Shown: positions 53,639-64,000 of the stretch, piece by piece | Layout: each line of letters begins with the position of its first letter | Numbering within the stretch: position 1 is the stretch's first letter | NCBI GenBank assembly: GCA_028753945.1 | Contig: JAPNXP010000017.1 | Span: 496,001-560,000 of the forward strand | Reading direction: 5' to 3' | Length of the DNA stretch: 64,000 bases | DNA from: Hexactinellida sp. DTS-2022 | Taxonomy: Eukaryota; Porifera; Hexactinellida | Translations under genes and position numbers: made by a program | The notes under the pieces: generated by a model | Told to the model about the DNA's origin: nothing | Seen by the model: the letters and a program-made list of their open reading frames with translations, nothing else | Databases searched by the model: none

Positions 53639-53929
53639 CATGGCCTACTATAGACGGCTATATATGCTTCCGAATCATAGTAGAAAATAAGAGTCCAGTT
53701 TTGTAATATTTTTCTAAATTAAACTTTGCTTCCTATTCGCATAGTTTGCATTTTGTATGGGGTAATCAACCATTGCGTGTCAATAGAACCACTTTTGATA
53801 ATCTGAGATTTGTGGTTAAGCTGTTTAGTCGCCTTGAGACTTGAGACTTGTGTTGGTAAATTATGCGCAATTAATTAATTTCAGTAAATTGCAAAGTAAT
53901 TTAACAACTCTGGATTTAATCTCTTCATA

Positions 53930-53998
53930 ATAATGGTTTAAAGATGAGAATAAGACCGCTACTCGGTCTTATTCTCACCATTAAACCATTATTATGCA
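53930..53998. repeat. Imperfect palindrome
   Basis: ATAATGGTTTAA...GAGAATAAGACCG is mirrored by CGGTCTTATTCTC...TTAAACCATTAT around a 5-base loop CTACT, with a few mismatches. Confidence 0.75.
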
Positions 53999-54599
53999 GA
54001 GGTACATTCAGGGTTGCAAAATATTTGATTTAATAGTAATAAACATTTATACATCCCTCCATAAACTATTTATTTTGCAGGAGCTGGGTTAGTGAATTAT
54101 TTAATTTAATTGATAGGAATAATTAACATAATAAATCTCATCGTTAAGCAGAACCAAAATCTTAGATTACTTAACTTAATTCATTTCTAGTAGAAATCCT
54201 ATGTTCTATTGATAGTCTTATTATAGAAGCCAATATAGGTGTAATAAATAAACAATGCATTTTAGACTCTAGGCGCATTCTTGTTGACCAAACAAATCAG
54301 ATTGCTAGTAATATAACTTATGTGATTGACGTAAGCTAATTACACACGAATAGAATAAACTGATGGAAGCCAAACTGGATTAATCAAGTATGCAATTTCG
54401 GAAATATTGTGGGTGAAGATTAAATCATCAAACCTCAATATGTGCAATGATGCAGCAATTGGAGGTTACATTTTTGTTATTGCCAGGCTCAGATTAAATG
54501 CGAAAATTATAAAAATTTCTAGGGACATGCAATACATTCTGTTTTATAATGTGGCAAAATTATTTGTCGATTGAACCAAAAGTGTAAGAGCTGAATCCA

Positions 54600-54905
54600 A
54601 ATTAGTTCCTACGTGACGTCACATTCCCATAAATCGGTATACGTGTGTCTCATTCTATGTTGTGTTATCATCTAAAATTGTGGGCGAATCGAATAAAAAC
54701 TGAATGAGTTATCCCCAAATATATTCGTTTATGACGTCATAATCCCGTTATTTCGCTTAGAAAACCAATAGATCGTTGCCAGCGTGTAAATTACCCATGC
54801 ATGCCAATTTTCAGCTTTCTGGGACTCGTAGTCTTTCCAATCAATTACGGACAAACATCCAAACAACCAAACAAACACACAACAATTCCGCTTTTAATAT
54901 ATAGA
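54600..54905 (+). repeat. Retroelement-like 3' tail inside foldback loop
   Basis: Two TGACGTCA-like words, then TTTCAGCTTTCTGGGACTCG, CAAACAACCAAACAAACACACA and a terminal CTTTTAATATATAGAT. The last part resembles the tail of family A copies (GTTTTAATAGTATAGAT). Nature of the parent element is unknown. Confidence 0.4.
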
Positions 54906-55232
54906 TTCATTCATTCTCATTATATATTCGGAAAATGCATACTAAGTGGTAAGTATATTAGCAAATTATCTTAATTTTTTCGTAGTTCTTTAGACTCGAA
55001 TTATCTTTTTATATAATTGTGATGTCATCGTTAAATGGCGCCTAATCAGCTTAACCACAAATCTCAGATTCTCAAAAGTGATTCCATTGGACTCGAAATT
55101 GATGATTACACCATACACAATGCAAATTGTGCCAATAGGAAGCATATTTTTGCTTAAAATAAAATTACAATACTGGACTCCTAATTTTTAAATATGATTC
55201 GGCGATGTATAGCCGTATTATAGATGGCCAAG

Positions 55233-56622
55233 GTTGATGATAATTATATATATAGAGTTTAGCTTGAAGTTTTTAACGTTTTGATTCATCTGTGTAACCG
55301 TGAAACAATTTTCTACCAGTACATTGTAGAAATCACGTCTTCTCGTTAAATGATGTCTTGCGAGCTTAATTTTGACCAAATCTCATTATATATTTGTTAC
55401 ATGCTTCCATACAGTCTTCTGAAATATTTTTAACCCCTAGCCACCAGTTAAATATATATACCTAAGCGATATGAATTTAAATTATGTTAAATAATTGTTT
55501 ACTGTAAACTAGAAGGGAAATTAGTCAATTGAGTTGAATGTTCACAATGGGCAAAAATACAACAAACCCGTTTTTTTGACCGACATATTACAATTTCATA
55601 AATTTGGTTTGGGCGGGTCAAAAAACAAATTAAAAACAAATTAAACATATACTCCACACTAAGTAGTTTTTTGTCAAATTGTGTCAACCAAAAGATGCAG
55701 CACTGATCTCACCTCAAAAATTCAGAGATCCCAAATTGGAAAAACTGACTAACATTTGTTAGAAAATTGTTTCCTAAACAATCGAATCTAAATGTAATCC
55801 TTGTAATTTCTCAGTCTATGGCATACTATAGCATGCAAACTACTTCAAATTAGACAAAAGAGCTTAAGGAATGTGGATCAATCCAATCCCAGTCAAGTTA
55901 GGTACATCTCTAAATTTACTCCTACCAACGAATAAAATTATATGCCCTGCGAAAAGTATTCTTATACCACAATTTCTACATCGAATTTAATTAATAGAAA
56001 GGTTAACTGATTAGCTGCTAAATTTACGTACAGCACTAATCTAGAGTTAAATTAACTCATATTTTACTATATTAAGGGGTCCGCACTAAGATTTAATTAA
56101 AAAATACTTTCTTTTTCTCAAAAATAGAGTTGATAGCTGACGAAAGATCTTCATGACTTTATTCCAATATTGTAATTCAATTATTTGAAATATTACCATC
56201 GCATGATTTGTTATTTAATAAATTACATTCTTGAGAATTCAATAAACTGACCTCTAAGTTATAATACAGTAACCAACCTACTAAATTAACCAATAAATGT
56301 AAGTTTACACTTTCTAATGTTTCGTTGAACTTAGTTACGAGGGTTATTGCTTCTAGTAAATCAATTATATTAAATGTATAAATTTATGTGTACAAATACT
56401 TTTGGTTGTGCAAGGTATTGTAGGAATTATAATATTTAAATGCAATGACTCATACATTCAGTGAATAGATTGCTATAACAATTAAATTTAACCACGATAC
56501 CGTACATCATATTTTTAGATTTTAAACATTGCTGAATTCCAAAATTGATTTGGGAAATGAATATTTTGGCCTATTCACACTTCTCAAGCCACTGTTCGCT
56601 AATTCGGACGGTTAAATTATTA
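55233..56622. other. Unassigned AT-rich sequence
   Basis: About 1.4 kb with no bounded repeat or supported coding frame. Confidence 0.4.
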
Positions 56623-56630
56623 AATATCTC

Positions 56631-56937
56631 CAAGGCTTTTCATGAGCCACCGAGTCATTTGGCTCGTAATAAATTCAGTGACTCGAGTCACCGAGTCAAT
56701 TGACTCGTGATAAAATTAGGCGATTCGAGTCACCGAGTCGTGGGTTTTTCAAATTCCGAATACAATCAGATTAGTAAAGTTATTCAGGTAATACTCAATT
56801 TCCTATTGCTTATTATTACCATACCTACACATCAACTATTCGCGATTCCTGAACTCGATGGCTCGTTAATCCTGTTTCGATGACTCGTGGTGACTCGCGA
56901 GTCATCTAATCAATCAAGTGACTCGTGATAAGCCCTG
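56631..56937. mobile_element. 307-bp hAT MITE rich in GACTCG
   Basis: CAAGGCTTTTCATGAGCCAC at the left and GTGACTCGTGATAAGCCCTG at the right. Flanks AATATCTC and AATATTTC match at 7 of 8. GACTCGAGTCACCGAGTC words fill both ends. Confidence 0.8.
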
Positions 56938-56945
56938 AATATTTC

Positions 56946-57189
56946 ATCATAATGAATATCTTAGGAATACCTCATAATTATTTTCCATTTTTCAATAAAT
57001 TAGTTAACTTGACGTAAGCCTCCCCTGCTCAACAGTGTGGTTATTTATCCTTCAACTATATGCAAATTCAATTATACAAAATATTTTGTGGTAGTGGCCT
57101 AGGGGCTAACATAACATCAATATCAAAAGTTTTAACAGATCGAAGATAACAGATAGTAATTTGAACTAAATTTACCCATGATATGCTGA
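56946..57189. other. Unassigned sequence
   Basis: Nothing recognised. Confidence 0.4.
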
Positions 57190-57616
57190 CACGCCAAGGA
57201 TGTTCTAGGGGATGCTACTGCACCTCCTGAAACTCTTTTAGCACCCCCAGTAGGGGTGCTTAGAGAATTCAAGGTGTATTTAGATTTTAGAATCTATTGT
57301 ATTCAATTTGAATAGCATAACTAGCCCACTTCAAATTAAAAGGAATAGCATGAATGACTATTTCAAATTTGGCACTATGTGATTTGATATCTACGTATGT
57401 TCGCCTTAATGCTAAATATGTTTAAAGTTTCAGAAAATTAGATTTGAGTAACAACCTAAAGTAATAGCTACTTTCTATACAAGACCACCGTGATACATGA
57501 CACAGTACTCATTCAAACAATATGGCAGGCTATAACTGAACAAATGCTTGCACACCCTAAAATAAAACAGCACCTCCCGTTGCACCCCTTCTTTTATGTG
57601 CTAGCTCCGGCACTGC
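57190..57616. repeat. hAT-like fragment ending GCTAGCTCCGGCACTG
   Basis: The right end is the complement of CAGTGCCGGAGCTAGC, a common hAT start. GCACCCCC/GGGGTGC words occur near both sides. The left terminus is not convincing. Confidence 0.4.
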
Positions 57617-57730
57617 TGGTGAGTAGTCAATAAAACGCGAATAATGTTTATTTACTTGTATTGTTATTATTGTATTGTGAATTGTGACTTATAGAGATCA
57701 ATGTATTAATTTAGTAGGAGACTAGTATGT

Positions 57731-57820
57731 AAATGTTGCAGTGTAAATGCGCATTTGGTGTATTCGCGAATACACCAAGTTGTTGGTGCATTCAAAATTA
57801 ATGTGGTGTAAGTACGAATT
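57731..57820. repeat. GGTGTATTCGCGAATACACC palindromic repeat, copy 1
   Basis: ATGTTGCAGTGTAAATGCGC then a 20-bp perfect palindrome GGTGTATTCGCGAATACACC, then GGTGTAAGTACGAA. Related to 63305-63515. Confidence 0.6.
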
Positions 57821-57870
57821 AAATTACAAATTTCAACAATTTAGTGTGGAAATTTACTCTTGAAAATCAG

Positions 57871-58315
57871 CAGGCTTGGGGCCGATTACTTTCAGATGAT
57901 TACGGTTGCGATTACGATTACGATCTATATTTTTTAAGCGATTACGATTACGATTTCTATAGACTTGTATATGATTACGATTATGAAAACAACCCAAAAT
58001 GTATACTAAATGCGGTCTGGCTAAGTCTGATAAATTCGAATCTAAAAGTACTAACAATAAGGGTAAGTGTCTATTTCAATAAACTATATGTTACTGTATA
58101 TATTATGTTGGAATTCAAATTAATGTGACTGTTATTGAATAAAAGAACTTTCGCAGGTGCAATCCTACGAATTGATAATATATCCTTATTTCAAAGATAA
58201 ATTCGCTAATAAAATAGCATGACTACGATTACGATACGATTACGATTCTGATTTCAGCGAAATGTGTAATCGATTAAAATTGATTACGATGTAATCGTAA
58301 TCGGCCCCAACCCTG
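57871..58315. mobile_element. 445-bp hAT MITE, GATTACG family, complete
   Basis: CAGGCTTGGGGCCGATTAC at the left and GTAATCGGCCCCAACCCTG at the right. Flanks AAAATCAG and ACAATCAG match at 7 of 8. GATTACGATTACGAT arrays near both ends generate low-complexity frames that are not genes. Confidence 0.85.
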
Positions 58316-58900
58316 ACAATCAGATAATGACATTAGCAGATTATAGCGTTGCTTGCATATTATGATGTAACAATTGTGATTTGTTATAATATACAACATT
58401 AGAACACTATTAAAAATAAGTAGTACTAGCGAGATTCGCTTGCTAGTTCGCTTCGCGGCAGAACCAACCATACACCAACCGCAAAGCGGTTGGTGTGTGG
58501 TTTATAACTTCTAACATTAAATATAAAGCGTAAATAGGCCTAAATAGTAAATTTAACAATGTGAAATTTAATAATTTCGTCATCATGCGATAATGAGTAA
58601 GCATATTGGCAATCTGGTGTGACCACCGTCTCCGCATCATTAATGTACATGTTCTATTAAATTTTCAGATTTTTATCTCTTAGAGGGCGGGAATTATGTG
58701 CGAATAAGTGAATTTTTAATTTTTCATGCTTCTCGAAGTGTGACAATGACGTCATAACTATTCGATATGTGATAGATTTTGAGTGAAAACCTCAAATTTG
58801 TTGGCGGGTGCCAAAGGTTGCCCCTATATGCCAATAATCACATTTGGAAACCGTCCACTTTCTTCAATCAACTCGGAACATACAGACAAATATATATCTA

Positions 58901-59165
58901 CCTTATTTATTCGAATAGTAGCCTAGGCAATTATTGTTTTTTATGCCATTTTCTGACCAATAATTTTTGTGACTTTTCGAGAATATCATATGTTGATACA
59001 ATTTATTTAGTATAGTCTGCTGATAATCGTATTGCGAGTTGCGACTAATATTAGATATTGAAATTTACTCAGGATACCGGTAATATATTTGTATTTGCTA
59101 ATTTGTGGGGGCTATTATTGGAGGTAGGTGATAATTCTAATAGGGGCTACTATTAGAGTATATAC

Positions 59166-59167
<2 letters not shown>
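58901..59167. mobile_element. 267-bp TA-flanked MITE
   Basis: CCTTATTTATTCGAATAGTAG at the left and CTACTATTAGAGTATATACGG at the right with TA on both sides; same family as 37665-37923. Confidence 0.75.

Positions 59168-59232
<65 letters not shown>
59168..59232. repeat. (AT)n microsatellite
   Basis: More than 30 uninterrupted AT units. Confidence 0.95.
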
Positions 59233-59237
<5 letters not shown>

Positions 59238-59238
59238 C

Positions 59239-59301
59239 AACTATTGTCTTATTAATCTATGCTATTGTGTTTTAATAGCATAGATTAATAAGACTATAGT
59301 T
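59239..59301. repeat. Palindrome at family A tail
   Basis: 28-base arms (59239-59266 and 59274-59301) pair with one mismatch around a 7-base loop. Confidence 0.85.
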
Positions 59302-59620
59302 GTGTAAATGTAAGTGTATCTAAACGAAATGAATGGCTCGAAGAAAAGAGGCTTTACAGAAAAGCATTGAAAATGTGAGAAAGAACTTAAACTCTGAATT
59401 GTATTCTCGTCAAGATATTGAAGATATGATAAGGATTCTATCTTCACCAAAGCCAAGCAGTTGAAAAAGAACTTTCCAGATGGCATAGAACACGTTCTAG
59501 GTAAACCACAGTACAATTCCATACTTCACCAATTCTCTATCTGAGGGACAAGAATAGCACAGTAAACAAACGTATAGTAGCATTAGAAGATATTTATGAT
59601 GCTATTAAAAAGGTCCACAT

Positions 59621-59926
59621 CAGAATGGACCATGGGTCGATGGGTCATGGGTCACGGCTCCGTGACCCATGACCCATGACCCATTTGAAATTTCAATGTA
59701 TTCTTCAGTTAAAATGCGAATCACTCATCATCATCATTATTATTATAACATTCATGTGCATTAAAATTCTAAATATATTCGACATTGCAATAAGTAGGTT
59801 TGTTGAGGTAATTTATACTGTTATTCTGTTATTCTGTTAATGTTACAGTATAGTATATAGATATTTAAAAATGTGTGATGGGTGAATGGGTCATGGTTCA
59901 CCAATGTTCACCCATGGTCCACTCTT
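59621..59926. mobile_element. 306-bp hAT MITE rich in ATGGGTCATGGGTC
   Basis: CAGAATGGACCATGGGT at the left and ACCCATGGTCCACTCTT at the right. Flanks GTCCACAT and CTCCACAT match at 7 of 8. Removing it rejoins the VHI-YQNH coding of the integrase. Confidence 0.75.
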
Positions 59927-60760
59927 CTCCACATTTATCAAAATCATAGTGATAGGACCGGATTATATAAACTAATTTCATCAGAGCTTCATGGAGTGAC
60001 AGAAAAGATTTGTCAGCTTTTCGTTTCTCACTGCAAGATATGCGAGTAATTCCATCAAATCCCTTGATGTAAACCCCATTTCCTCTTGGTCATATTTATC
60101 TCGCGGACAGATTGACTTGATTGACTTTTCAACTGTATTTCCCGAAGACAATGTACCCTATAAATAACTTATTGTATATTAATGCCATTCACAAATTTTG
60201 TCCGTCTACGTGCATTAGTGAATAAGTCTGATGAAGAAGTTGCAAACACTCTAATAAATTTCTGCGATTTTGGAGCTCCGCTTATCCTTCAGTGTGAGAA
60301 TGGATCGGAGTTTAAAAATTCACTACTGTTTAACATTGTCATGCTGAATAAATACTGGCCGTCAACAAAAATAATTCATGGGAAGCCGCGTCATCCTGAA
60401 GACATCAAACGTCACTTCACTGCAATGATGTTCGAGAACTCGGATAACTCTTGGGTTAAGTATGTCCGCCAAGTGCAATCACCAGCTTTCATTGCACATT
60501 TGGAATAACTCCGTTTCAAGCGCTTGTACATCGTAAACCCTCTCTAGGCCTCAGATAATCGCTATTCCCATTGAAGCGATAGATAATATCTGGAGTGAAG
60601 AAGATCTAGAATTCGTCACTAAAGAATTAATAATCAATTTACTCCTTTGAAACCTGAAGAGTATGACAACCTTTGTGAAGTCCATTACTATGAATGGCAG
60701 GACTCTGTCATTACTTTATATTCAAATCCATCTGACATTATATAGAATAAATATGATTCG

Positions 60761-62667
60761 TCCCCACTTGAGCGAAATGCATTTGAGCGAAACCCGTTTG
60801 AGCGAAGTCGTAAATGAGCGACGAACTCTTTAGCGAACGCCCAAAACAGCGAATTAAGAAATTTAATGTATAAGGAATGTTAAGTTATTAATGTGATAAT
60901 GTTCAACAATGGAAGTTGGTAAACTAAGCAAATGCACTACTGCTTATGTATCTAATTAAGCATACAAGTTTAATTAATCAATCATAAAGTACAGTTTCTT
61001 ACAAGCAATTTTATGGCATCACGTTATACAACCACGAAAAATTATCCAACCTTAAATTTTGAAGGTTATTCATATAGATTTGATAAATTTAATCCGATCA
61101 ATACGATAAAGCGATGGCGATGTCGTACCCGGGATTGCAATGTAAGTTTATATACAGATAACGACCAAGCTAATACAGACATCGAGCTTTTACTACTCAT
61201 AAAGACCATTGCTATCCATATTCCGAGAGGAGATTGGTTGAGAGGTTATTTGGGATCTTAAGATAAAAGTGCGAACACAAGTAACTCCTATCACTTCTTA
61301 TACGTATAATGAAGCTTCTCCCCTGCTTTCACAAAATCATACTACTGCATCACGATTTCTTTTGTTCAATCAAATTGACACTTCTTTGTATCGTGAAATG
61401 TTTAGCAATTTCCCTACACTTTTAATGTCGCGAGCTACTAAATATACCAAGTCAACTAAGAAAAACTATTGCAGGTTGTAATTTTCACATGTTTTCTTCG
61501 GCCAATAATGATTTAGTAATTTTAGTACAGAAGAAAATATTCGTAGGCTTTCTACCAAGTCTCATTGGTGTGCTGATGGACCAGTGATGGTACATTTAAG
61601 AGTGTACCTAAAATATATACCCAGATTTTCACTATTCATGGCTTTGAAGGCGACAAACTCATTCCATTGGTTTATTGTCCACTATCCTCTAAAACACGAG
61701 CAATAAATTCTCAAGTTTTCGGTCCCTTAAAGATAAAGCTGACAGCCTAGATGTACTTTTGATGCTTACTTTATTTACTTGTGCATTTGAAAGTTATTTA
61801 TTATCAAGTATCAAGACAGAGTTCCCCACCATTCGTAGTCGCGGGGATACTTTCATTTTTGTCAAGCAATATATAGGCGCGTACAACTATTAGGTTTATC
61901 ATCGATCTATATACATCACGAAGGTCATAGAATATATATTAGAAAACTTCTTTCGATTGCATTTATTCAGCTAGATCTTATCCGTCAAACATTTGACGAC
62001 TTAAAACTTTATTTTTCTCTTGAGGTGGAAAGACTTTTTGAATACTTTGAGAATACTGGATTAACACTGTTGATCACAATCTTTGGAATATGCATGTAAT
62101 TCAACGGAGGCAAATAAACCTTGAAGGTTGGCACTTGCGTCTAAATCGCGCCATTGGGAAAAGCGCATGCTAATATTAACGAATTTATCTCAAAATTGAT
62201 CAAAGAGCAAGGAGCAACAGAAACTCTATTACTCCAAATTGAAGCTGGCGATATCAAACCACACTCAAATAGCACTAAGTGTTAAGCAAAACAATGAAAG
62301 AATTGACATTATTACAAGGGAATATATTATGGGGAATAAGAATTTGGAAGAGTTTCTACTTTGAATAGCACACAATTTGTCTCAACCCACAAATATTTCA
62401 CTTTAACAGACATATTGTAGTCAACTTAACACATTTGTATAAAAATAGAAATTAGCAGTACTCATCTTTTGTTTTAATTATTTCATATTTCTTCAAGTAT
62501 TATTTTTTTCATTAGATTGATCTTCCATTAGCCCATTAAATCAATTTATATTCCTTATACATTGCATTTCTTAATTCGCTGTTTTGGGGGTTCGCTAAAA
62601 GAGTTCGTCGCTCATCTACGACTTCGCTCGAATGGGTTTGCTCAAACGGATTTCGCTCAAGTGGGGA
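60761..62667 (+). mobile_element. Mutator-like element with about 110-bp terminal repeats
   Basis: The left TCCCCACTTGAGCGAAAT... (to about 60868) is repeated in reverse at 62562-62667, including CGACGAACTCTTTAGCGAAC and AAAACAGCGAATTAAGAAAT. GAGCGAA words are tandem at both ends. It encodes a decayed FLYWCH-MULE protein. No clean 9-bp flank duplication was found (TATGATTCG versus AAGGTCGAT). Confidence 0.85.
61013..62300 (+). pseudogene. FLYWCH-MULE transposase pseudogene
   Basis: Opens with ATG 61013 and a FLYWCH-type zinc finger (FEGYSYRFDKF, WRCRTRDC, residues about 15-50). An arginine-rich linker region follows in another frame (61269-61481). The MULE core comes next, with SDGTFKSVP (DGTF at 61586-61597), YTQIFTIHGFEGDKLIPLVY and a decayed downstream part, and then LEGWHLRLNR and ANINEFISKLIKEQ (62130-62215), the usual C-terminal block. 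Multiple stops and frameshifts. Confidence 0.8.
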
Positions 62668-63304
62668 AAGGTCGATTAATGGTGAAGAAGGTTTTGGAGC
62701 TGGCATATGGTATATTAAGTTCGACTTGCATCGGTTACATCAAGAAAGTGAAGTGGAGTGGATTGGAATTAAACGTCGCCAGAACAAACTCCATAGCACA
62801 ATGCTCAAGAGTAGCGCGAGTAAAGTGACTTCAGCCGATGTTGGGCGTACAGTCATAATTCCAATATCAAAGCCCGATGTCATGATTCCACTTGGGAGCA
62901 AAAACCTGATGGGTGTAATAATGAATAAAGATGAAGACCTGTATAGAATCGGTACGGATCAAGGAAAGTTAGAATCCAGATATACACGCAATCAGTTTGA
63001 TGTTTGTCAGAAAAAGTTCCAGAAAATTGATTCTGTTCCTGATGCTATAATTTCGCAGACCACAGCAATGGAAAACGCATCATAAGTGTAAGAATTGCTC
63101 AAATTTAAGATGTTCCACAAGATGATTGAAGACGAGTTGCAATTCAAGGTGCCATAATGGGAAAGCTTGTAGAAGATATCTAGATTTTTCGTGATTAGTG
63201 TTTTAGCAGTAGTTCACGAAAAACCTCCTGCACCCCCATAAATGGGTATTTCCTACGTTGTTCTAAATTAATTACGATACAATTAGTAACTCAATAATAC
63301 GTGC

Positions 63305-63515
63305 TTACACCACTGTAATCGCGAATACACCAACAACTTAGTGATTCGCGAATGCACCAAATTCGCACTTGCACTGCAACATAAATATTAACAAACCACT
63401 ATGGTAATGTTGCAGTGTAAGTGCGAAATTGGTGTATTCGCGAATACACCAGTATACGCGAATCAATAGATCACTAATTGATTCGTACTTACACTGGTGT
63501 AAGTACGAACTATTG
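63305..63515. repeat. GGTGTATTCGCGAATACACC palindromic element, copy 2
   Basis: Inverted blocks: TTCGCACTTGCACTGCAACAT (63364-63384) against ATGTTGCAGTGTAAGTGCGAA (63408-63428), flanked by GCGAATACACC words in both orientations. A small foldback MITE. Confidence 0.6.
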
Positions 63516-63599
63516 AATATCCAATTGTATCATAATTAATTTCAAACAAAGTATGAAACACCCATATATAGGAGTGAAGGAAAGTTATTTGCGAATTAC

Positions 63600-64000
63600 T
63601 GCTAAAAATAATAATCACGAAAAAAATCTAGATATCTAGATGTGCTTATTTCTACAAGCTTTCCCATTATGGCACCTTGAATTGCAACTCATCTTCGATC
63701 TTCTGCAGGAACATCTGAAATTTGAGCAATTCTTACACTTACAAAATTGCATCACGAACATTGACGCATTTTTCATTGCTGTGGTCTGCGAAATTATAGC
63801 ATCAGGAACAGAATCAATTTTCTGGCTTTCTCTGACAAACATCAAACTGATTGCGTGTATATCTGGATTCCAACTTCCCTTGATCCGTAACGATTCTATA
63901 CAGATCTTCATCTTTATTCATTATTACACCCATCAGGTTTTTGCTCCCAAGTGGAATCATGACATCGGGCTTTGATATTGGAATTATGACTGTATCCCCA
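63600..64000 (-). pseudogene. Inverted second copy of the integrase C-terminus
   Basis: The reverse complement of 63630-64000 closely repeats 62850-63190: VIIPISKPDVMIPLG, NLMGVIMNKDEDLYRI, YTRNQFDV and SVPDAIISQTTAM. It keeps the Cys-rich tail CKCKNCSNFRCSC...CNSRCHNGKAC better than the forward copy. The copies face each other across about 400 bp. It runs off the window. Confidence 0.8.

Larger units (their letters stand above)
53639..55232. mobile_element. Large diverged P-type foldback, about 1.6 kb
   Basis: Left CATGGCCTACTATAGACGGC and right GCCGTATTATAGATGGCCAAG are inverted. The arms (about 53639-53835 and 55020-55232) match those of the 788-bp family, including GGGGTAATCAACCATTGCG and TTTGTGGTTAAGCTGTTTAG. 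Flanks GATGATG and GTTGATG match at 6 of 7. The loop is enlarged by other sequence, including a palindrome (53930-53998) and a repeat tail near 54600-54905. Confidence 0.7.
58420..59290 (+). repeat. Family A repeat, longest copy
   Basis: ACTAGCGAGATTCGCTTGCTAG, an ACACCAACCGC/GCGGTTGGTGT hairpin (58471-58496), the shared interior, ACATACAGACAAATATATAT, and a tail GTGTTTTAATAGCATAGATT. It is interrupted by the MITE at 58901-59167 and an (AT)n run. No coding sequence. Confidence 0.6.
59332..63190 (+). pseudogene. KRBA2/Ginger-like integrase pseudogene, split
   Basis: Pieces in order: an N-terminal block (NEWLEEKRLYRKAL, 59352-), an H2C2 part split by a hAT MITE (KVH before 59621; YQNHSD and SHCKIC after 59934), and a rve-type core at 60180-60510 with QCENGSEFKN, where the usual Asp is Glu, and HGKPRHPEDIKRHF. 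Next come IPIEAID and EEYDNLCEVHYYEW (to 60740). A MULE follows, and then the C-terminal part resumes at 62726 (IKRRQNKLHSTMLKSS, GVIMNKDEDLYRIG, YTRNQFDVCQKKF). The order and wording fit KRBA2-like proteins, which derive from Ginger/gypsy-type integrases. The Cys-rich tail is damaged here. Stops and frameshifts make it inactive. Confidence 0.75.

Noticed and set aside
1..64000. tRNA, rRNA or other classical RNA genes
   Set aside because: No cloverleaf-compatible block with A/B box words or rRNA-like conserved stretch was recognised by eye; small RNAs could be missed.

Overview
The window is AT-rich, intron-containing nuclear DNA from an animal, most likely an invertebrate; I cannot name the species. 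It has GT-AG spliced exons, TA- and 8-bp-duplicating DNA transposons, THAP, FLYWCH and CENP-B type transposases, and no operon-like layout. There are no rRNA, tRNA or CRISPR features that I can support.

The one host gene I can recognise is on the plus strand and spans most of the window. Three exon-sized reading frames with good splice sites (13195-13319, 28678-28764, 48479-48686) join in compatible phase. They give the N-terminal 140 residues of a TLC-domain membrane protein of the TLCD3/FAM57 type. The remaining exons are not found and probably lie to the right of the window. Nearly everything else is transposon-derived and sits upstream of exon 1, in intron 1 (about 15.4 kb), in intron 2 (about 19.7 kb) or downstream.

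Layout. 1-7.8 kb: small MITEs and three units of a hairpin-plus-palindrome repeat (family H). 7.9-12.1 kb: a dead P/THAP9-type transposase cut by two hAT elements, one of which carries a P-type foldback MITE and a Tc1-like MITE. 12-20 kb: MITEs, exon 1, repeat families A and B, a Merlin remnant. 20.6-27.5 kb: a fourth family H unit, a 9-bp-duplicating element, a MULE fragment, nested pogo/hAT MITEs and tandem repeats. 28-32 kb: exon 2 and a nearly complete pogo/Tigger element. 32.7-38 kb: hAT MITEs in tandem family A repeats, then a dead 3.5-kb Ginger-like transposon with long terminal repeats. 38.7-44.8 kb: two P-type foldback MITEs, an integrase remnant, a split hAT MITE and, inside it, a P-like element with an intact 963-codon transposase. 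44.9-49 kb: a Tc1-like element with three insertions, hAT and LINE fragments, exon 3. 49-64 kb: more MITEs, a large P-type foldback and a KRBA2/Ginger-like integrase pseudogene split by a hAT MITE and a FLYWCH-MULE, whose 3' end is repeated in inverted orientation at the window edge.

The best material for follow-up is the P-like element. Its target duplication (7 bp) and terminal bases match those of the long-armed foldback MITEs at 9.8, 38.7, 39.5 and 53.6 kb. That suggests one P-type transposase mobilises both. Insertions within insertions give a readable relative chronology in several places.
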